A stretch of 64,000 bases of DNA from Metallococcus carri (GCF_011440275.1 NZ_JAAOIV010000005.1:62001-126000); one strand, 5' to 3'. Counted from the stretch's first letter, positions 25,214 to 34,579 are shown. Notes: generated by a model not told the origin, from the letters alone. A program made the numbers and translations.

Positions 25214-26110
25214 TCAGCAGGGGATGGTGTCGCGCCACGCGAACGTGGCCCGCGCCGTGTTGGACGGGTCCGACCCGTCGAACCCGAGGATCTGCGCACC
25301 AGGGTTCAGCCGCGCATCGAGGCGGTCACGCGGTCCGATCAGCCCCGGTGAGGACGCCCCGTTCACCGTCACCATCTGAGTGCGGGTATCGATCACGACC
25401 GTCTGGTCATACGCCACCGGCTTCGTGAGGCTGATCGACCAGCCCGGCCCATACACCCGCGCCTGCGACAGGGCACCCGTCACCGGGCCCCGGATCGTCA
25501 CCGTGAAACACGCCGGAACCGTGCCACCGACCGTCGCCGTGCCCTGCCGGGTCTGTGACCCCGGCCGCAACTCAAACGGCACCACCGCCGGCAACACCAG
25601 ACCGCCGTCACTCGAGGCCTCCAGCAGCTGTGCCGTCACCTGATTCAGCTGGTCATACTCGACCGTCGGCGCCGCGAGCTTGAACGAGCCGACGGCCTCG
25701 GTGTACGTATCGTCAGCGCGCTCGGACGGTTTGAGCCCGAACCCTCGAGGCCGGCCCCACACCCGATAGACACGCCCGGCCCGCTGAAACACCAGCGAGC
25801 TCAACGCACCCGGCGTCGATCGCACCCGGTCCGCGCGCCACGCGGCCGCCAGCCGAGCCTGGATCGCCCACATGTCGCCCGGACCGCCGGTCATCTCGGC
25901 GCGAAGGTCGCGGATCCCCAGGGTGAACTGGATACTCGGCCCGGTCAGGAAGTCCCGACCGAACCAGGTCGCGTCCGCGACCGGGTTCTCAACATCCTGA
26001 GCTCGAGTGTCAGCCGACCCGGGGTCCATACCACCGGTCAAGATCACCACGTCGTGCGCCTCGGTGCCGAACTCGAACGACCCGTCGAGAATGTGCGTGC
26101 CGTCGATCAC
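25214..26110 (-). CDS. Distal-tail-like minor tail protein
   Basis: 298 residues immediately after the tape measure gene with ATGA overlap, the usual place of the distal tail (Dit) protein. It opens DGSFEFGTEAHDVVILTGG and ends with a beta-rich region. The assignment rests mainly on gene order. Confidence 0.65.
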   Translation of the reverse strand: MIDGTHILDGSFEFGTEAHDVVILTGGMDPGSADTRAQDVENPVADATWFGRDFLTGPSIQFTLGIRDLRAEMTGGPGDMWAIQARLAAAWRADRVRSTPGALSSLVFQRAGRVYRVWGRPRGFGLKPSERADDTYTEAVGSFKLAAPTVEYDQLNQVTAQLLEASSDGGLVLPAVVPFELRPGSQTRQGTATVGGTVPACFTVTIRGPVTGALSQARVYGPGWSISLTKPVAYDQTVVIDTRTQMVTVNGASSPGLIGPRDRLDARLNPGAQILGFDGSDPSNTARATFAWRDTIPC

Positions 26111-29100
26111 CCGGCCACCCCCGCATACCGGCCCGCCCGGTCCGCCCGGCGCAGCTCGAGCAGGACCTTGTCGGCGAGGTCACCAGCGGAGTCCATCGGC
26201 ACACCGTGGAAGCTAAGCGTCGGGCCAGCCGCCGCGGCGCCCTGTGGCTGCAACTGCACCGACTCCTGGTGGGAGTAGACACGCTCACCGCCACCGAAAT
26301 CGACCAGTTCCCAACCGTTTTCGCCGACCACAGACAAGCCGCGCTGCGCACGGCGCGTGCCGGCGGCATACCCGTGACCGCGACCGATCGCGCCGAGCAT
26401 CTCCGTCACGCCATACCGATTCTTGGCGTAGTTCATCGCGGCGAGCATGTTGTCGAAGCCACGCATGATCTGGTCGAAGCCCTTGAAGTGATATGCCGCG
26501 AAGGTCGGCGGGATCACCTGCAGCAGGCCGCGGGCGAGGTTGCCCGATCGTGAGTTCACGTCGACGATGCCCTGGATCGCCTTCTCGTTACCACCGGATT
26601 CGGTGTTGATCTGCCGCAGCCACGCGCTCACGTACGCCTCGCTGGTCGGCAACCCGTTCATCGCCAGCGAGCGGCGCACCAGTGGCGCCCACCGGCCCAC
26701 GGCGGTGCCTGCGATCGCCGAGTCGTCCAGGGACACGTTCCCGGTCGAGGCGTCGGTGAACATCGAGGTGACCAGGTCGAAGCCCTTCGATACCGCCGAC
26801 CCGACGAGTTTCTTCGCCAGCCCGGACAGGAGGGTGCCGGTAAATGACCCAGGGAACCGCGAGACGAGTCCGGACAGCGGCCCGGTGAGGATGTTCTTGA
26901 TCGCGTCGAACGGGTTCGGGATCGAAAAGCCGCCGGTCGCGGTGCCGGTGCCGGTCATGTTGCCGCCACCCTGGCCGTTGTATGACCCGCCGGCGGCGAG
27001 TACCGACTGGGCCGGGCCGATGTGCAGGTGGTCGAAGTGGCCCGGGACGCGCCACATCGTGCCGAACCCGGCCTTCCACACCGTCGACAGGATCGCGTCC
27101 ATCTTCGCCGGCTCCTGCGAGGTCGGCGACCAGTTCACGTCCAAGGCGTTGCCGCGGTAGTGGTCAGAGTTGTTGCGGTGCACGGGGTGGACCGGGCCGA
27201 ACGGGCCCGGCCCCTCCTGCACGGTGAAGCCGAGGCGGCGCAGCAGGAACCCCAGGTTGATCAGCCGATCCTGGAACGGGGTGAAACCGCCCGAACCGCC
27301 GCCGACGATGCCGCCCAGCGCGAACCCCTCGAAACGCTCCCGGAACTCCGTCATCGACCGGCCCGCCATCGCCCACTTGTTCGCGGCGAGTAGGCGGGTG
27401 CGCTCGTAAGGGTCGCGGAGCATCTCCGAGACGGAAACGCCCTCGCCGCGGCGCAGGGTCGCGAGCTGGTCGTCGCCGTCGCGCCAGGACGAGGTGCCCG
27501 GCAAGATGCCCCCGCGAGCATACCCGGGGATCACCGGGATGCTGGGCAGGGTCAGCCCGAAGGGGCTCGCGAGCTTGTTGAACCCGGCAATGAACGGGTC
27601 GTTGATGATCCGGATCACAGCGTTGATCGGGGTCGCGGTGAGCTTCTTCAGCCCATCCCAGATGCGGCCCACCGCGGCGACCGCGGTCGAGAACACCTTC
27701 TGCAGGCCCTCCTTGCCGAGGATCCGCTCGATGACCGTCTTCGCCGCGTCGACCGGGTCGGTGAGGAGCTTCTTCAGCCCGTCCCACTCGCGCTTGAATG
27801 CGCCGACCACCCAGCTCTTCGCCGACGTGAACTTGCTGGTGATCTGGTCCCACCACCACACGATCGAGGCCTTGGCCTGCTCGAGCGGCCAGACGAGCAC
27901 AGCCTTCGCGCCACGCCACGCAGCCGAGAACGCTCCGGACACCCAGCTCTTCGCCGACGTGAACTTGCTGGTGATCTGGTCCCACCACCACACGATCGAG
28001 GCCTTGGCCTGCTCGAGCGGCCAGACGAGCACAGCCTTCGCGCCACGCCACGCAGCCGAGAACGCTCCGGACACCCAGCTCTTCGCCGACGTGAACTTCG
28101 ATGTGATGGAGTCCCAGTGCCCTCTAATGGCCAACCAGGCCCACCCGACTGGACCGGTGAGGATCCCCAGAATCGTCTGCCAGTTGGCCGAGAAGGTCGT
28201 CTTGACCCAGGTCCACGCGGTGGAGAACTTGGTGGTGATCGAGTCCCAGCCGCTGGCGAGCTTGTCCTTCGCGGCGATGAAACCGCCTGAGATCTTGTCC
28301 CACACGCCCTTGATGCCTGGCCACAAAGTGCCCGACATCCAGTTCCACACGAATTGTGCTGCGCCCCTGATGCCGTTCCAGGCGCCGGTGACGATGTTGC
28401 GGAAGGTCTCTGAGCGCTTCCACAGCAGGACGAACACGGCGGCCAGGGCGAGGCCGGCGACAACGGCCAGGCCGATCGGATTGAGGGCCATCGTCCCGTT
28501 CAGGATGGCCTGGGCAATCTGCCAGGCCTTGGTGACAGCAGTGACGACCCGGGTGACCGTGGTGTAGGTCTTGATGGCCGCGGCAAGGCCGAGAACCACG
28601 CCAGCGACGGGTAGGAGGACGCCCTTCCACCGGTCGAAGTTGTCGACGATCGTCAGCGCGGTGGAGGCGATGGGCGCGAGGGCATCCCCGAGCCGCTTCC
28701 CGGCCGCCATGAGGACCGGTGCGAGCTTGTCGCGGAAGAAGCCGAGGAACTTGGTGAGCGCCGGGAGCAGGGCGTTACCGACCTGAACCTTGAGCCCATC
28801 CATGGCCGCAGAGAACTGGCGCTGTGCAACCGCAGCCTTCTTGACGGCGTCAGCCTGCTTCGACCCGACGGTCGTGCCGAATTTGTCCGACTGCTTCATC
28901 AGGTCGGCGATGCCAGCCTTCCCCTTGTCGAGGAAGGGAATCATCCCGAGACCGGCCTTACCAAACAGCTTCAGCGCAAGCGCCGACTTGTCCGCGCCGG
29001 CGGGCATCGACTTGAACTTGTCGGCGATGTCAGGCAGGAGCTCAGCCATGGAGCGGGTCTTGCCCTGGGCGTCCTTCGTTGAAATGCCTAGTGCCGCAAG

Positions 29101-29835
29101 CGCTTTCGCTCCAGGACCAGCTTTGCCACCGACTTCGCCGATGTTCTTGGACAGGATGCCCATCGATTTCGCCATCAGCGCCGTGTCGACGCCGGACTGT
29201 TGCGCGGCGAAGTTGAGCCGTGAGGCGTCCTCGACCGTGCCGCCGATGACACGCCGCAGCCCGGTCGCCGCACCAGTAGTCGCCTTCAGCTGGTCGATGG
29301 ATGACTTGGCGAAGCCGAGCAGTCCGCCGCCGGCGAGCAGTCCGCCCAGTCCGACTGCACCGGAGAGCTTCGACAGCTGCCCGGTCACGCTGGATGCGAA
29401 GCGGGAGCCCGCGGTCTTGCCGTCAGCACCGGCGATCGCCTTCGCGCGAGCGAACAGCCCGCGCATGCTGGTGTCGAGCCGCCCGCTTTTGACCTTGGCC
29501 TCAACGCCGCCCGCGAACCGTGACCCCGTGGACTGCCCTTCGGCGGTAGCGCGTGAGGACGCGGAGCGAAGGGCGGTAGCGACTGCAGGGCCGAGACGAC
29601 CGCGCATTTGACCCTCGACCGCGGCCGAGAAGTCGCGTCCGCCGGTCTGGCCCGCCGTTGTGAGTGCTGAGCCGGCGCGCCGGCCACCCTCGCTGGCGCC
29701 GCGCTGCAGCCCGTTGGAGATTGCCTGCGACATTGTCGCGGCGGCGCGGTTCGCGCCGGGCTCGACAGCGCGGGTGAGGGCGCCCGCCTCGAGCTGGGGG
29801 ACCAGGGTCAGGAATGACCGGAGGATCTCCGACAT
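26107..29835 (-). CDS. Tape measure protein with M15-peptidase-like and transglycosylase domains
   Basis: 1,242 residues. The N-terminal third is helical and contains the tape-measure core (FAKSSIDQLKATTGAATGLR). Hydrophobic segments lie near 415-470, then Trp-rich 44-residue repeats near 590-680. A peptidase-like region follows (about 880-970) with HYRGNALDVNW and FDHLHIG, the M15 metal-site pattern. A lysozyme/SLT-like domain comes next (about 1080-1180; INTESGGNEKAIQ, ARGLLQVIPPTFA). The length should set the tail length, and the wall-cutting domains would aid DNA entry. Confidence 0.9.
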   Translation of the reverse strand: MSEILRSFLTLVPQLEAGALTRAVEPGANRAAATMSQAISNGLQRGASEGGRRAGSALTTAGQTGGRDFSAAVEGQMRGRLGPAVATALRSASSRATAEGQSTGSRFAGGVEAKVKSGRLDTSMRGLFARAKAIAGADGKTAGSRFASSVTGQLSKLSGAVGLGGLLAGGGLLGFAKSSIDQLKATTGAATGLRRVIGGTVEDASRLNFAAQQSGVDTALMAKSMGILSKNIGEVGGKAGPGAKALAALGISTKDAQGKTRSMAELLPDIADKFKSMPAGADKSALALKLFGKAGLGMIPFLDKGKAGIADLMKQSDKFGTTVGSKQADAVKKAAVAQRQFSAAMDGLKVQVGNALLPALTKFLGFFRDKLAPVLMAAGKRLGDALAPIASTALTIVDNFDRWKGVLLPVAGVVLGLAAAIKTYTTVTRVVTAVTKAWQIAQAILNGTMALNPIGLAVVAGLALAAVFVLLWKRSETFRNIVTGAWNGIRGAAQFVWNWMSGTLWPGIKGVWDKISGGFIAAKDKLASGWDSITTKFSTAWTWVKTTFSANWQTILGILTGPVGWAWLAIRGHWDSITSKFTSAKSWVSGAFSAAWRGAKAVLVWPLEQAKASIVWWWDQITSKFTSAKSWVSGAFSAAWRGAKAVLVWPLEQAKASIVWWWDQITSKFTSAKSWVVGAFKREWDGLKKLLTDPVDAAKTVIERILGKEGLQKVFSTAVAAVGRIWDGLKKLTATPINAVIRIINDPFIAGFNKLASPFGLTLPSIPVIPGYARGGILPGTSSWRDGDDQLATLRRGEGVSVSEMLRDPYERTRLLAANKWAMAGRSMTEFRERFEGFALGGIVGGGSGGFTPFQDRLINLGFLLRRLGFTVQEGPGPFGPVHPVHRNNSDHYRGNALDVNWSPTSQEPAKMDAILSTVWKAGFGTMWRVPGHFDHLHIGPAQSVLAAGGSYNGQGGGNMTGTGTATGGFSIPNPFDAIKNILTGPLSGLVSRFPGSFTGTLLSGLAKKLVGSAVSKGFDLVTSMFTDASTGNVSLDDSAIAGTAVGRWAPLVRRSLAMNGLPTSEAYVSAWLRQINTESGGNEKAIQGIVDVNSRSGNLARGLLQVIPPTFAAYHFKGFDQIMRGFDNMLAAMNYAKNRYGVTEMLGAIGRGHGYAAGTRRAQRGLSVVGENGWELVDFGGGERVYSHQESVQLQPQGAAAAGPTLSFHGVPMDSAGDLADKVLLELRRADRAGRYAGVAG
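27809..28106 (-). repeat. 132-bp tandem repeat inside the tape measure gene
   Basis: The segment starting at 27809 is repeated at 27941 with a period of 132 bp, and a partial third unit starts at 28073. It encodes 44-residue units with ITSKFTSAKSWVSGAFSAAW and a Trp-rich end. Because the period is a multiple of three, copy-number change would alter tail length without breaking the frame. Confidence 0.9.
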
Positions 29836-29851
29836 GGGCGCACCCCTTTCC

Positions 29852-30642
29852 CTACGCGGTCACGGTCTGGCCTTCATCGGTGTCGGCCGGCGGTAGGGCC
29901 CGGTGCGCCGCGAGGATGCGGCCCAGCTGCTGCACCGTTACGGCGCGATCGCCGTGACGCTTGGGTTCGGGCTCGATGTCCCACGGCATCCGGGGGCGGG
30001 CTTGCTCGATGTTCTTGAACCCCAGGCCCTGGATCAGGCGCAGAATGCCGAGGCTGGCCAGCAGGTAGTCACGGGAGGCGCGAAACGCCCACCCGGCGGC
30101 ATGCTGGTGCAGGCGGCACCCGGGTGTCTCCTGCAGGTCCTCGACCAGCGCGACGGCCTCGCGCCACGGCAGCGCTTCCGTGCCGGCATGTTCGATCGAG
30201 CAGTGAAAGGTCTCGCGCAGGTCAGCGGCGAGCGCCCGGTAATGCTCCTCCTTCAGTCGGAGGAGCCAGAGGATTTCCCCACCGAGGCGCCCTCGACGTC
30301 AGCGGACTCGAACCAGTCACCAACAATGGCGACGTACTCCTCCCACGGCAGGGCGAGCAGCTGAGCTTTGGCGACGGGCTCGATGTTGGACTGCTCGAGC
30401 GCGAACGCGGTGAGGCGGGACTGCATCTGAATGTCGGAGGGGTTCAACATCATCTCGTGGATAGCCGAACCAGGAACCTTCCGCATTGCTTCGGTGGCGT
30501 CGGGGATGGTGTAGGTGTTGCCGTCTGCGCCGGTGAAGGTGAAATCGTCGTTTTCCTGGCCGGTCTGCTTGGCCTGGTGATCGGTGGGGCGGGGCGCGTT
30601 GTCCGGGACGGGCGCGGGGGTGCGGTTCGTCTTGTTTGCCAT
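29852..30642 (-). CDS. Tail assembly chaperone, long form by -1 frameshift (gpG-gpT type)
   Basis: The short form (30253-30642, 129 residues, MANKTNRTPAPVPD...) ends shortly after GTG-GGG-AAA. In the -1 frame from that point a second frame stays open to a stop at 29852-29854 (LKEEHYRALAADLRETFHC and so on), just before the tape measure gene. The slippery run GGGGAAA lies at 30274-30280 on the minus strand. Lambda-like siphoviruses make both forms to assemble the tape measure. Confidence 0.85.
30253..30642 (-). CDS. Tail assembly chaperone, short form (gpG type)
   Basis: 129 residues, with a disordered N-terminus followed by an acidic helical region (SDIQMQSRLTAFALEQSN). It is the 0-frame product of the frameshift gene pair. 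It lies directly after the major tail gene, the usual order. Confidence 0.85.
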   Translation of the reverse strand: MANKTNRTPAPVPDNAPRPTDHQAKQTGQENDDFTFTGADGNTYTIPDATEAMRKVPGSAIHEMMLNPSDIQMQSRLTAFALEQSNIEPVAKAQLLALPWEEYVAIVGDWFESADVEGASVGKSSGSSD

Positions 30643-30743
30643 TGCGGGTCTGCTCCTTGGAGTGGTCGGTGCGGGTCGATGTGATGGGGAGACCTCCGGG
30701 CCCGCGACCCGCACTGACCTCGGGCCCGGAGGGGTTTAGGGGG

Positions 30744-31295
30744 TTATGCCGCGTTCTTCAGCGCGGTGTCGAACGTCTTGGCGTTGCCGCCGAGGGCGTT
30801 GTCGTAGTACGCGGTCACGGTGACCTCGTAGCCGTACTCGTCACCGTTGTTGTAGGTGAGAGCGGTGGTGTCGGTGACCTCGCCCTGCGGGATCCAGATG
30901 CGGCGCAGGTTGCCTCCGTCGAGCACGTCGATCAGGAAGCACTTGCGGCCACCGGTCGCGGTCGGGTCGTTCACGAAGCTGCCCTCGGTCGCGGTCTGGG
31001 TGACCGTGGTGCCCCAGAACAGGGCCGTGGTTTCGGCGGTGGTCTCGATGAGCCGGAACTTGTAGGTCAGGGTGCCGTCGGTGACGAGGGTGCGCACGGT
31101 GGCGCCCTTCTGCCAGGCCTTGATGACCTTCGTCGACTTGTTCGGGTCCTCGGTGACGCCCTTGTCGTCGACGTAGCCGAGGCCCTTCATCCCGGTCGGG
31201 ACCGGTCCCGTGGTGCCCGTTGGCGGGGTGGTGCTGGTGGGTCCGACGTTGACCTCACCGGTCACGCCCACGCGCACGTTGCCTGAATTCAGCAT
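30744..31295 (-). CDS. Major tail protein
   Basis: 183 residues, beta-rich, opening MLNSGNVRVGVTGEVNVG and containing KCFLIDVLDGGNLRRIWIPQ with YGYEVTVTAYYDN near the end, the build of siphovirus tail-tube subunits. The position between the tail-terminator-like gene and the frameshifted chaperone supports the call. Confidence 0.85.
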   Translation of the reverse strand: MLNSGNVRVGVTGEVNVGPTSTTPPTGTTGPVPTGMKGLGYVDDKGVTEDPNKSTKVIKAWQKGATVRTLVTDGTLTYKFRLIETTAETTALFWGTTVTQTATEGSFVNDPTATGGRKCFLIDVLDGGNLRRIWIPQGEVTDTTALTYNNGDEYGYEVTVTAYYDNALGGNAKTFDTALKNAA

Positions 31296-31365
31296 GGTGG
31301 ATTCCTTTCAGCCCGTAGGCGATCGGTCCGCTGAGTGCGCAGCCGGACGAGTGACCGGTGGTCGG

Positions 31366-31656
31366 TCAGTCGGTGGTGGAGGTGGAGGGGTTCTCGGAGC
31401 CGTCGCCGGTCTCCGCGTCTTGGGAGGTCGCGTCGGCGTCGCCGGTCGCGGAGCCGTCGGAGGCGACGATGCGCTCACCTTCGGCCGGGTCGGTGCCGCC
31501 CTCTTCGCCGGCGGGCACCCACCCGTCGCCGCGCAACAGGGCGACGTCCTGCGGCCGCGCGCTGATGGTGTTGCCGGTGAGCGGGTGCGTCAGGTCGACG
31601 GTGTCCGGTTCGGTCTGGTCGTCGGCGGGCTTGGTGGCGGCGGTCTTGCGTGCCAT
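31366..31656 (-). CDS. Small acidic protein before the major tail gene
   Basis: 96 residues; a basic start (MARKTAATKPADDQ) leads into an Asp/Glu/Ser/Thr-rich, probably disordered C-terminus. It contains HPLTGNTISARPQDVALLRGDGW. No function is recognised; it may be a structural accessory protein. Confidence 0.6.
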   Translation of the reverse strand: MARKTAATKPADDQTEPDTVDLTHPLTGNTISARPQDVALLRGDGWVPAGEEGGTDPAEGERIVASDGSATGDADATSQDAETGDGSENPSTSTTD

Positions 31657-31659
31657 GCG

Positions 31660-32058
31660 TTACTCCTTCTCGGTGCCGCGGATGAGCAGCTCGACCCACT
31701 GCACCCGCATCGGTTTGCCTGACTCGTCCTCGGCCGAGGACGGTCCACCCAGGTCCGCCCAACCGCAGATCGGCGGGACGTTCCGGGAGTCGTAAATGAG
31801 GGCCTCGACCAGGCCGGCCAGGTCGGTCGCTTCCCCCTCGGAGCGCGCCCAGGTCCTGATCCGCATGCGGCACCGCCAGATCCCAGGGGCCATGCGAGTC
31901 CCGCCGTCACGGTTGATCACGACCATCCGGGCCGGCATCGGGTTCGGCACACGAATGTCGACACCAGCCTGGGCGTACACCTCGGGGCGGTCCGCGAGCC
32001 GGTCGGCGAGGACGGTGGTGAGGACCTGCTCGGCGTCCGGCGGGATGAGAAGCGCCAT
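31660..32058 (-). CDS. Tail terminator-like protein
   Basis: 132 residues with the pattern of tail-completion proteins (IPPDAEQVLTTVLADRLADR, beta-strand WRCRMRIRTWARSEGEATD). It lies between the neck protein and the tail tube genes, where the tail terminator is normally found. The start overlaps the preceding stop. Confidence 0.65.
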   Translation of the reverse strand: MALLIPPDAEQVLTTVLADRLADRPEVYAQAGVDIRVPNPMPARMVVINRDGGTRMAPGIWRCRMRIRTWARSEGEATDLAGLVEALIYDSRNVPPICGWADLGGPSSAEDESGKPMRVQWVELLIRGTEKE

Positions 32059-32351
32059 CAGGCTTCCCGAGCCGCGTCGAGCGCTCGGGCGAGGTTTCCG
32101 GTGCGCGCCTCAATCACCATCGTGTAGGCCACGCTGGAGCCCACACGCACCGTCTTGTGACCCGTCGAGGCGTCCCGGGCGACCTGCACGTCGATACCGT
32201 CCCGGTAGGCGCCGGAGAGCACCGGCGCGGTGGTGCGAGCCCGGGCGGCGACCTTCTCCCCGACAACAGTGGCCAGCTTGATCGCGTCGGTGTCGAGGAA
32301 CCGCTGCAGAGCTTGCTCATCTACCTCGACGCGAGCAGACGGTCTCGCCAT
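32058..32351 (-). CDS. HK97 gp10-like neck protein
   Basis: 97 residues with the gp10-like core KVAARARTTAPVLSGAYRDGI and SSVAYTMVIEARTGN. These proteins join the head connector to the tail. Confidence 0.7.
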   Translation of the reverse strand: MARPSARVEVDEQALQRFLDTDAIKLATVVGEKVAARARTTAPVLSGAYRDGIDVQVARDASTGHKTVRVGSSVAYTMVIEARTGNLARALDAAREA

Positions 32352-32357
32352 CCCGGG

Positions 32358-32690
32358 TCACCCCTCCGTGCGCGTCAGCTCGGCGACCAGGTGCGGGCGG
32401 CGACCCTCACGGTTGCGCAACACCTGACCCACCTCGAAGGTCGCGCCTGCGAACTCGACCCGGTCGTGAGAAGTCAGGTCGGCGTCCCCGCGACGACGCA
32501 GCACCCACTTCGCGGTCTGAGCGTCACGACGGAAGGTGTCTTCCGCGCCGGTTTCAGGCTGGATGGAGCAGTGCCGGATGCGGGCCCGGGAGGCGTTATC
32601 CCAGTCGGGTTCGCTCGGCCCATTGCCGTAGCGGCTGCGGACCCGGCCGGCGCGCACCCGGACCACGGTGGCCTTGTACGTGGTCGGCAT
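32358..32690 (-). CDS. Head-tail connector / stopper-like protein
   Basis: 110 residues, beta-rich, with WVLRRRGDADLTSHDRVEFAG resembling head-closure (stopper) proteins. The assignment relies on its place between the connector and neck genes. Confidence 0.6.
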   Translation of the reverse strand: MPTTYKATVVRVRAGRVRSRYGNGPSEPDWDNASRARIRHCSIQPETGAEDTFRRDAQTAKWVLRRRGDADLTSHDRVEFAGATFEVGQVLRNREGRRPHLVAELTRTEG

Positions 32691-33158
32691 TCAGCACCAC
32701 CCGCGCAAACGGCGCGGCGGCTCCAGATCGGTGGGCCACGGTCCAGGGCAGGGGAAGTCACCCACCGGGGCGGCGACCTGGGGTGCGGTGGGGACCTTGG
32801 CGGCCCACCGGGCGGCCCGGGCCAGGATCGCCTCGCGGCGCTGCTCGGTGTAGGCGTTGGTGACCCGGTCAGTGCCTGCGGCCGCGGCCGCGGCCGGGTT
32901 CTCGTAGGCGATCGCGGCGAGCTCGAGCGCCCAGGAGAACACCTGCGGCGGGAGCCGGTCGGGAAAAGTGGTGAGCCCGGTCGCGTCCAACAGCCACCCG
33001 GTCACCACCGCCTCGATCACCGTGTAGGTGCCGGTGGTCAGCTCCGCCGACCCGGCCTCGTCGACGTCACCGCCTGTCTCAACGGTGTTGTCCTCTTTGC
33101 CCGGGTCGTGGGTGACCTGCAGGTAGTGGGCAAGCTGGTCGATCGTGAACAGCGACAC
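32691..33158 (-). CDS. Head-tail connector (adaptor-like) protein
   Basis: 155 residues from a GTG. MSLFTIDQLAHYLQV and the later RLPPQVFSWALELAAIAYENP match the helical adaptor proteins that bind below the portal. The Pro/Cys-rich C-terminus (PCPGPWPTDLEPPRR) is odd for the family. Confidence 0.65.
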   Translation of the reverse strand: MSLFTIDQLAHYLQVTHDPGKEDNTVETGGDVDEAGSAELTTGTYTVIEAVVTGWLLDATGLTTFPDRLPPQVFSWALELAAIAYENPAAAAAAGTDRVTNAYTEQRREAILARAARWAAKVPTAPQVAAPVGDFPCPGPWPTDLEPPRRLRGWC

Positions 33159-33193
33159 CGTGATTCACCCGCCCTCACCGCGTGGAAGTTGGT

Positions 33194-33229
33194 GGTGAGG
33201 GCCCCGCACCAGCGTGCAGGGCCCTCACC
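33194..33229 (-). terminator. Long hairpin inside the late operon
   Basis: A perfect 11-bp stem (GGTGAGGGCCC with GGGCCCTCACC) encloses a further 4-bp stem, GCAC/GTGC. It lies in the 82-bp gap between the capsid-side and connector genes. There is no T-run, so it may act as a partial terminator or mRNA stabiliser that sets capsid-to-tail gene ratios. Confidence 0.65.
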
Positions 33230-33240
33230 CCGTGCTGGCC

Positions 33241-33627
33241 TCAATCGGCCTGGGAATCCCCCGAGTCGGAGCCGGTGGCCGGCGACGACGCGTCGGTCTG
33301 CGCGCCGGCGGCCAGGACCACGGCGCGCACGTCGTCGACCTTGGTCGCCTTGCCCAGGTCGATGCCGTGCTCGGTGGCGTAGACCTTCAGCTGCGCGAGC
33401 GTCATCGCGTCCGGGGTGACGTCGACGGCGGGCTTGCCCTCCGCGTCGCCACCGGTCGGGGTGTTCGAGGACCGGCTCCGGGTCTTCTCGACCAGGCCGG
33501 CGTCGACGAGGTCGCGGATCTTGTCCTTGCTGACGAACTCCGGCAGCTCGGCGCCCTTGCGGAGCAGCTGCTGCTGGCCGGCGTCGTTCACCACGGCGAT
33601 CATGTCCGCCGTCACCCGGGCGCCCAT
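33241..33627 (-). CDS. Head accessory protein with HeH/SAP-like C-terminal motif
   Basis: 128 residues. The middle part (PDAMTLAQLKVYATEHGIDL) resembles a HeH/LEM-type helix-extended-loop-helix often found near phage capsid genes. The tail is Ser/Asp-rich. The start overlaps the major capsid stop (TGATG). Confidence 0.6.
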   Translation of the reverse strand: MGARVTADMIAVVNDAGQQQLLRKGAELPEFVSKDKIRDLVDAGLVEKTRSRSSNTPTGGDAEGKPAVDVTPDAMTLAQLKVYATEHGIDLGKATKVDDVRAVVLAAGAQTDASSPATGSDSGDSQAD

Positions 33628-34568
33628 CAGTTGCCCGCCCCGGTGATCTTGCGGCCAGCGCCCGGTTCGACCACGACCGGGACGGTGTCACGCCGAGCAC
33701 GCAGCCGGTACCGCTCGGGCACCTCTTCGTTGATCGACTTGACCAGCACCGCAGCGGTGCCCTCGCCGGCGGCCGAGGTGTACCCCGGGTCGCTGGTCGG
33801 CTCGTCGGCCATGCCACCCAGGGCGCTGGAGTCCTCCACGAGGACCGTGCCCGGCAGGGCGTGCGGAGACGCCAGCCAGGTCAGACCCATGATGCTCGGG
33901 AACGAACCGGTCAGGATGGGGTTCTGGGAGGCGGCCTCCCGGGGCAGGTACCCGGCGCGCACGAACGACAGCATCACGTTCGTGTAGGTGCGGGTGTCGA
34001 GCACGACCTGGTCGGCGACGAAGCCCTTGCCCTCCAGGTCGATATCGTCGGCGGCGCGTCGGATCGCGCCCGTGACGGTGTCAGCCGACACCGTTGCGTC
34101 CCATGGCGTGGACAGGTTGGTGAACGTGGGCACCACCGAAGCGACGACCCCGAGGGCGACCTTGTCGACCTTCATGACGTTCTGGTTCGCCAGCCGGTTC
34201 AGGGCACGGTTCACCGGGTCGATCCGCATCCGGTTGATCGACTTGTAGGTGACCAGGGCGTCCTGGCCCCAGGACGTCGCCGGCAGCGTGGTCAGCGCGC
34301 CACCGCCGAGCTGCACGATCGGGTACTCCGATCCTGCGACGATCTCGCGGGGCTCCTCATTGGTGCCGAGCGGCTCGTCGGACTCGAACGCGATCGCGCC
34401 ACCCACCGCGGAGTAGCGGCCGGTGAGAATCGCGTCGGCGATATAGCGCTGCTTCAACAGCGACTGCATGCGCCGGGAGATCAGGGTGGGTGACTTCAGC
34501 AGCCGGTGCACGACGAGCGCGTCGTCGACCACCTTCGCCGGAGCCGCGGGGTAGGTGTAGGTAGGCAT
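33627..34568 (-). CDS. Major capsid protein
   Basis: 313 residues starting MPTYTYPAAPAKVVDD, with a strong GAGGAGGGG ribosome site. It follows the protease/scaffold and decoration genes and precedes connectors, the canonical place for the coat protein. Segments such as LDTRTYTNVMLSFVRAGY and GLTWLASPHALPGTVLVED are consistent with HK97-fold coat proteins of actinophages. Confidence 0.85.
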   Translation of the reverse strand: MPTYTYPAAPAKVVDDALVVHRLLKSPTLISRRMQSLLKQRYIADAILTGRYSAVGGAIAFESDEPLGTNEEPREIVAGSEYPIVQLGGGALTTLPATSWGQDALVTYKSINRMRIDPVNRALNRLANQNVMKVDKVALGVVASVVPTFTNLSTPWDATVSADTVTGAIRRAADDIDLEGKGFVADQVVLDTRTYTNVMLSFVRAGYLPREAASQNPILTGSFPSIMGLTWLASPHALPGTVLVEDSSALGGMADEPTSDPGYTSAAGEGTAAVLVKSINEEVPERYRLRARRDTVPVVVEPGAGRKITGAGN

Positions 34569-34579
34569 GTGCCCCCTCC

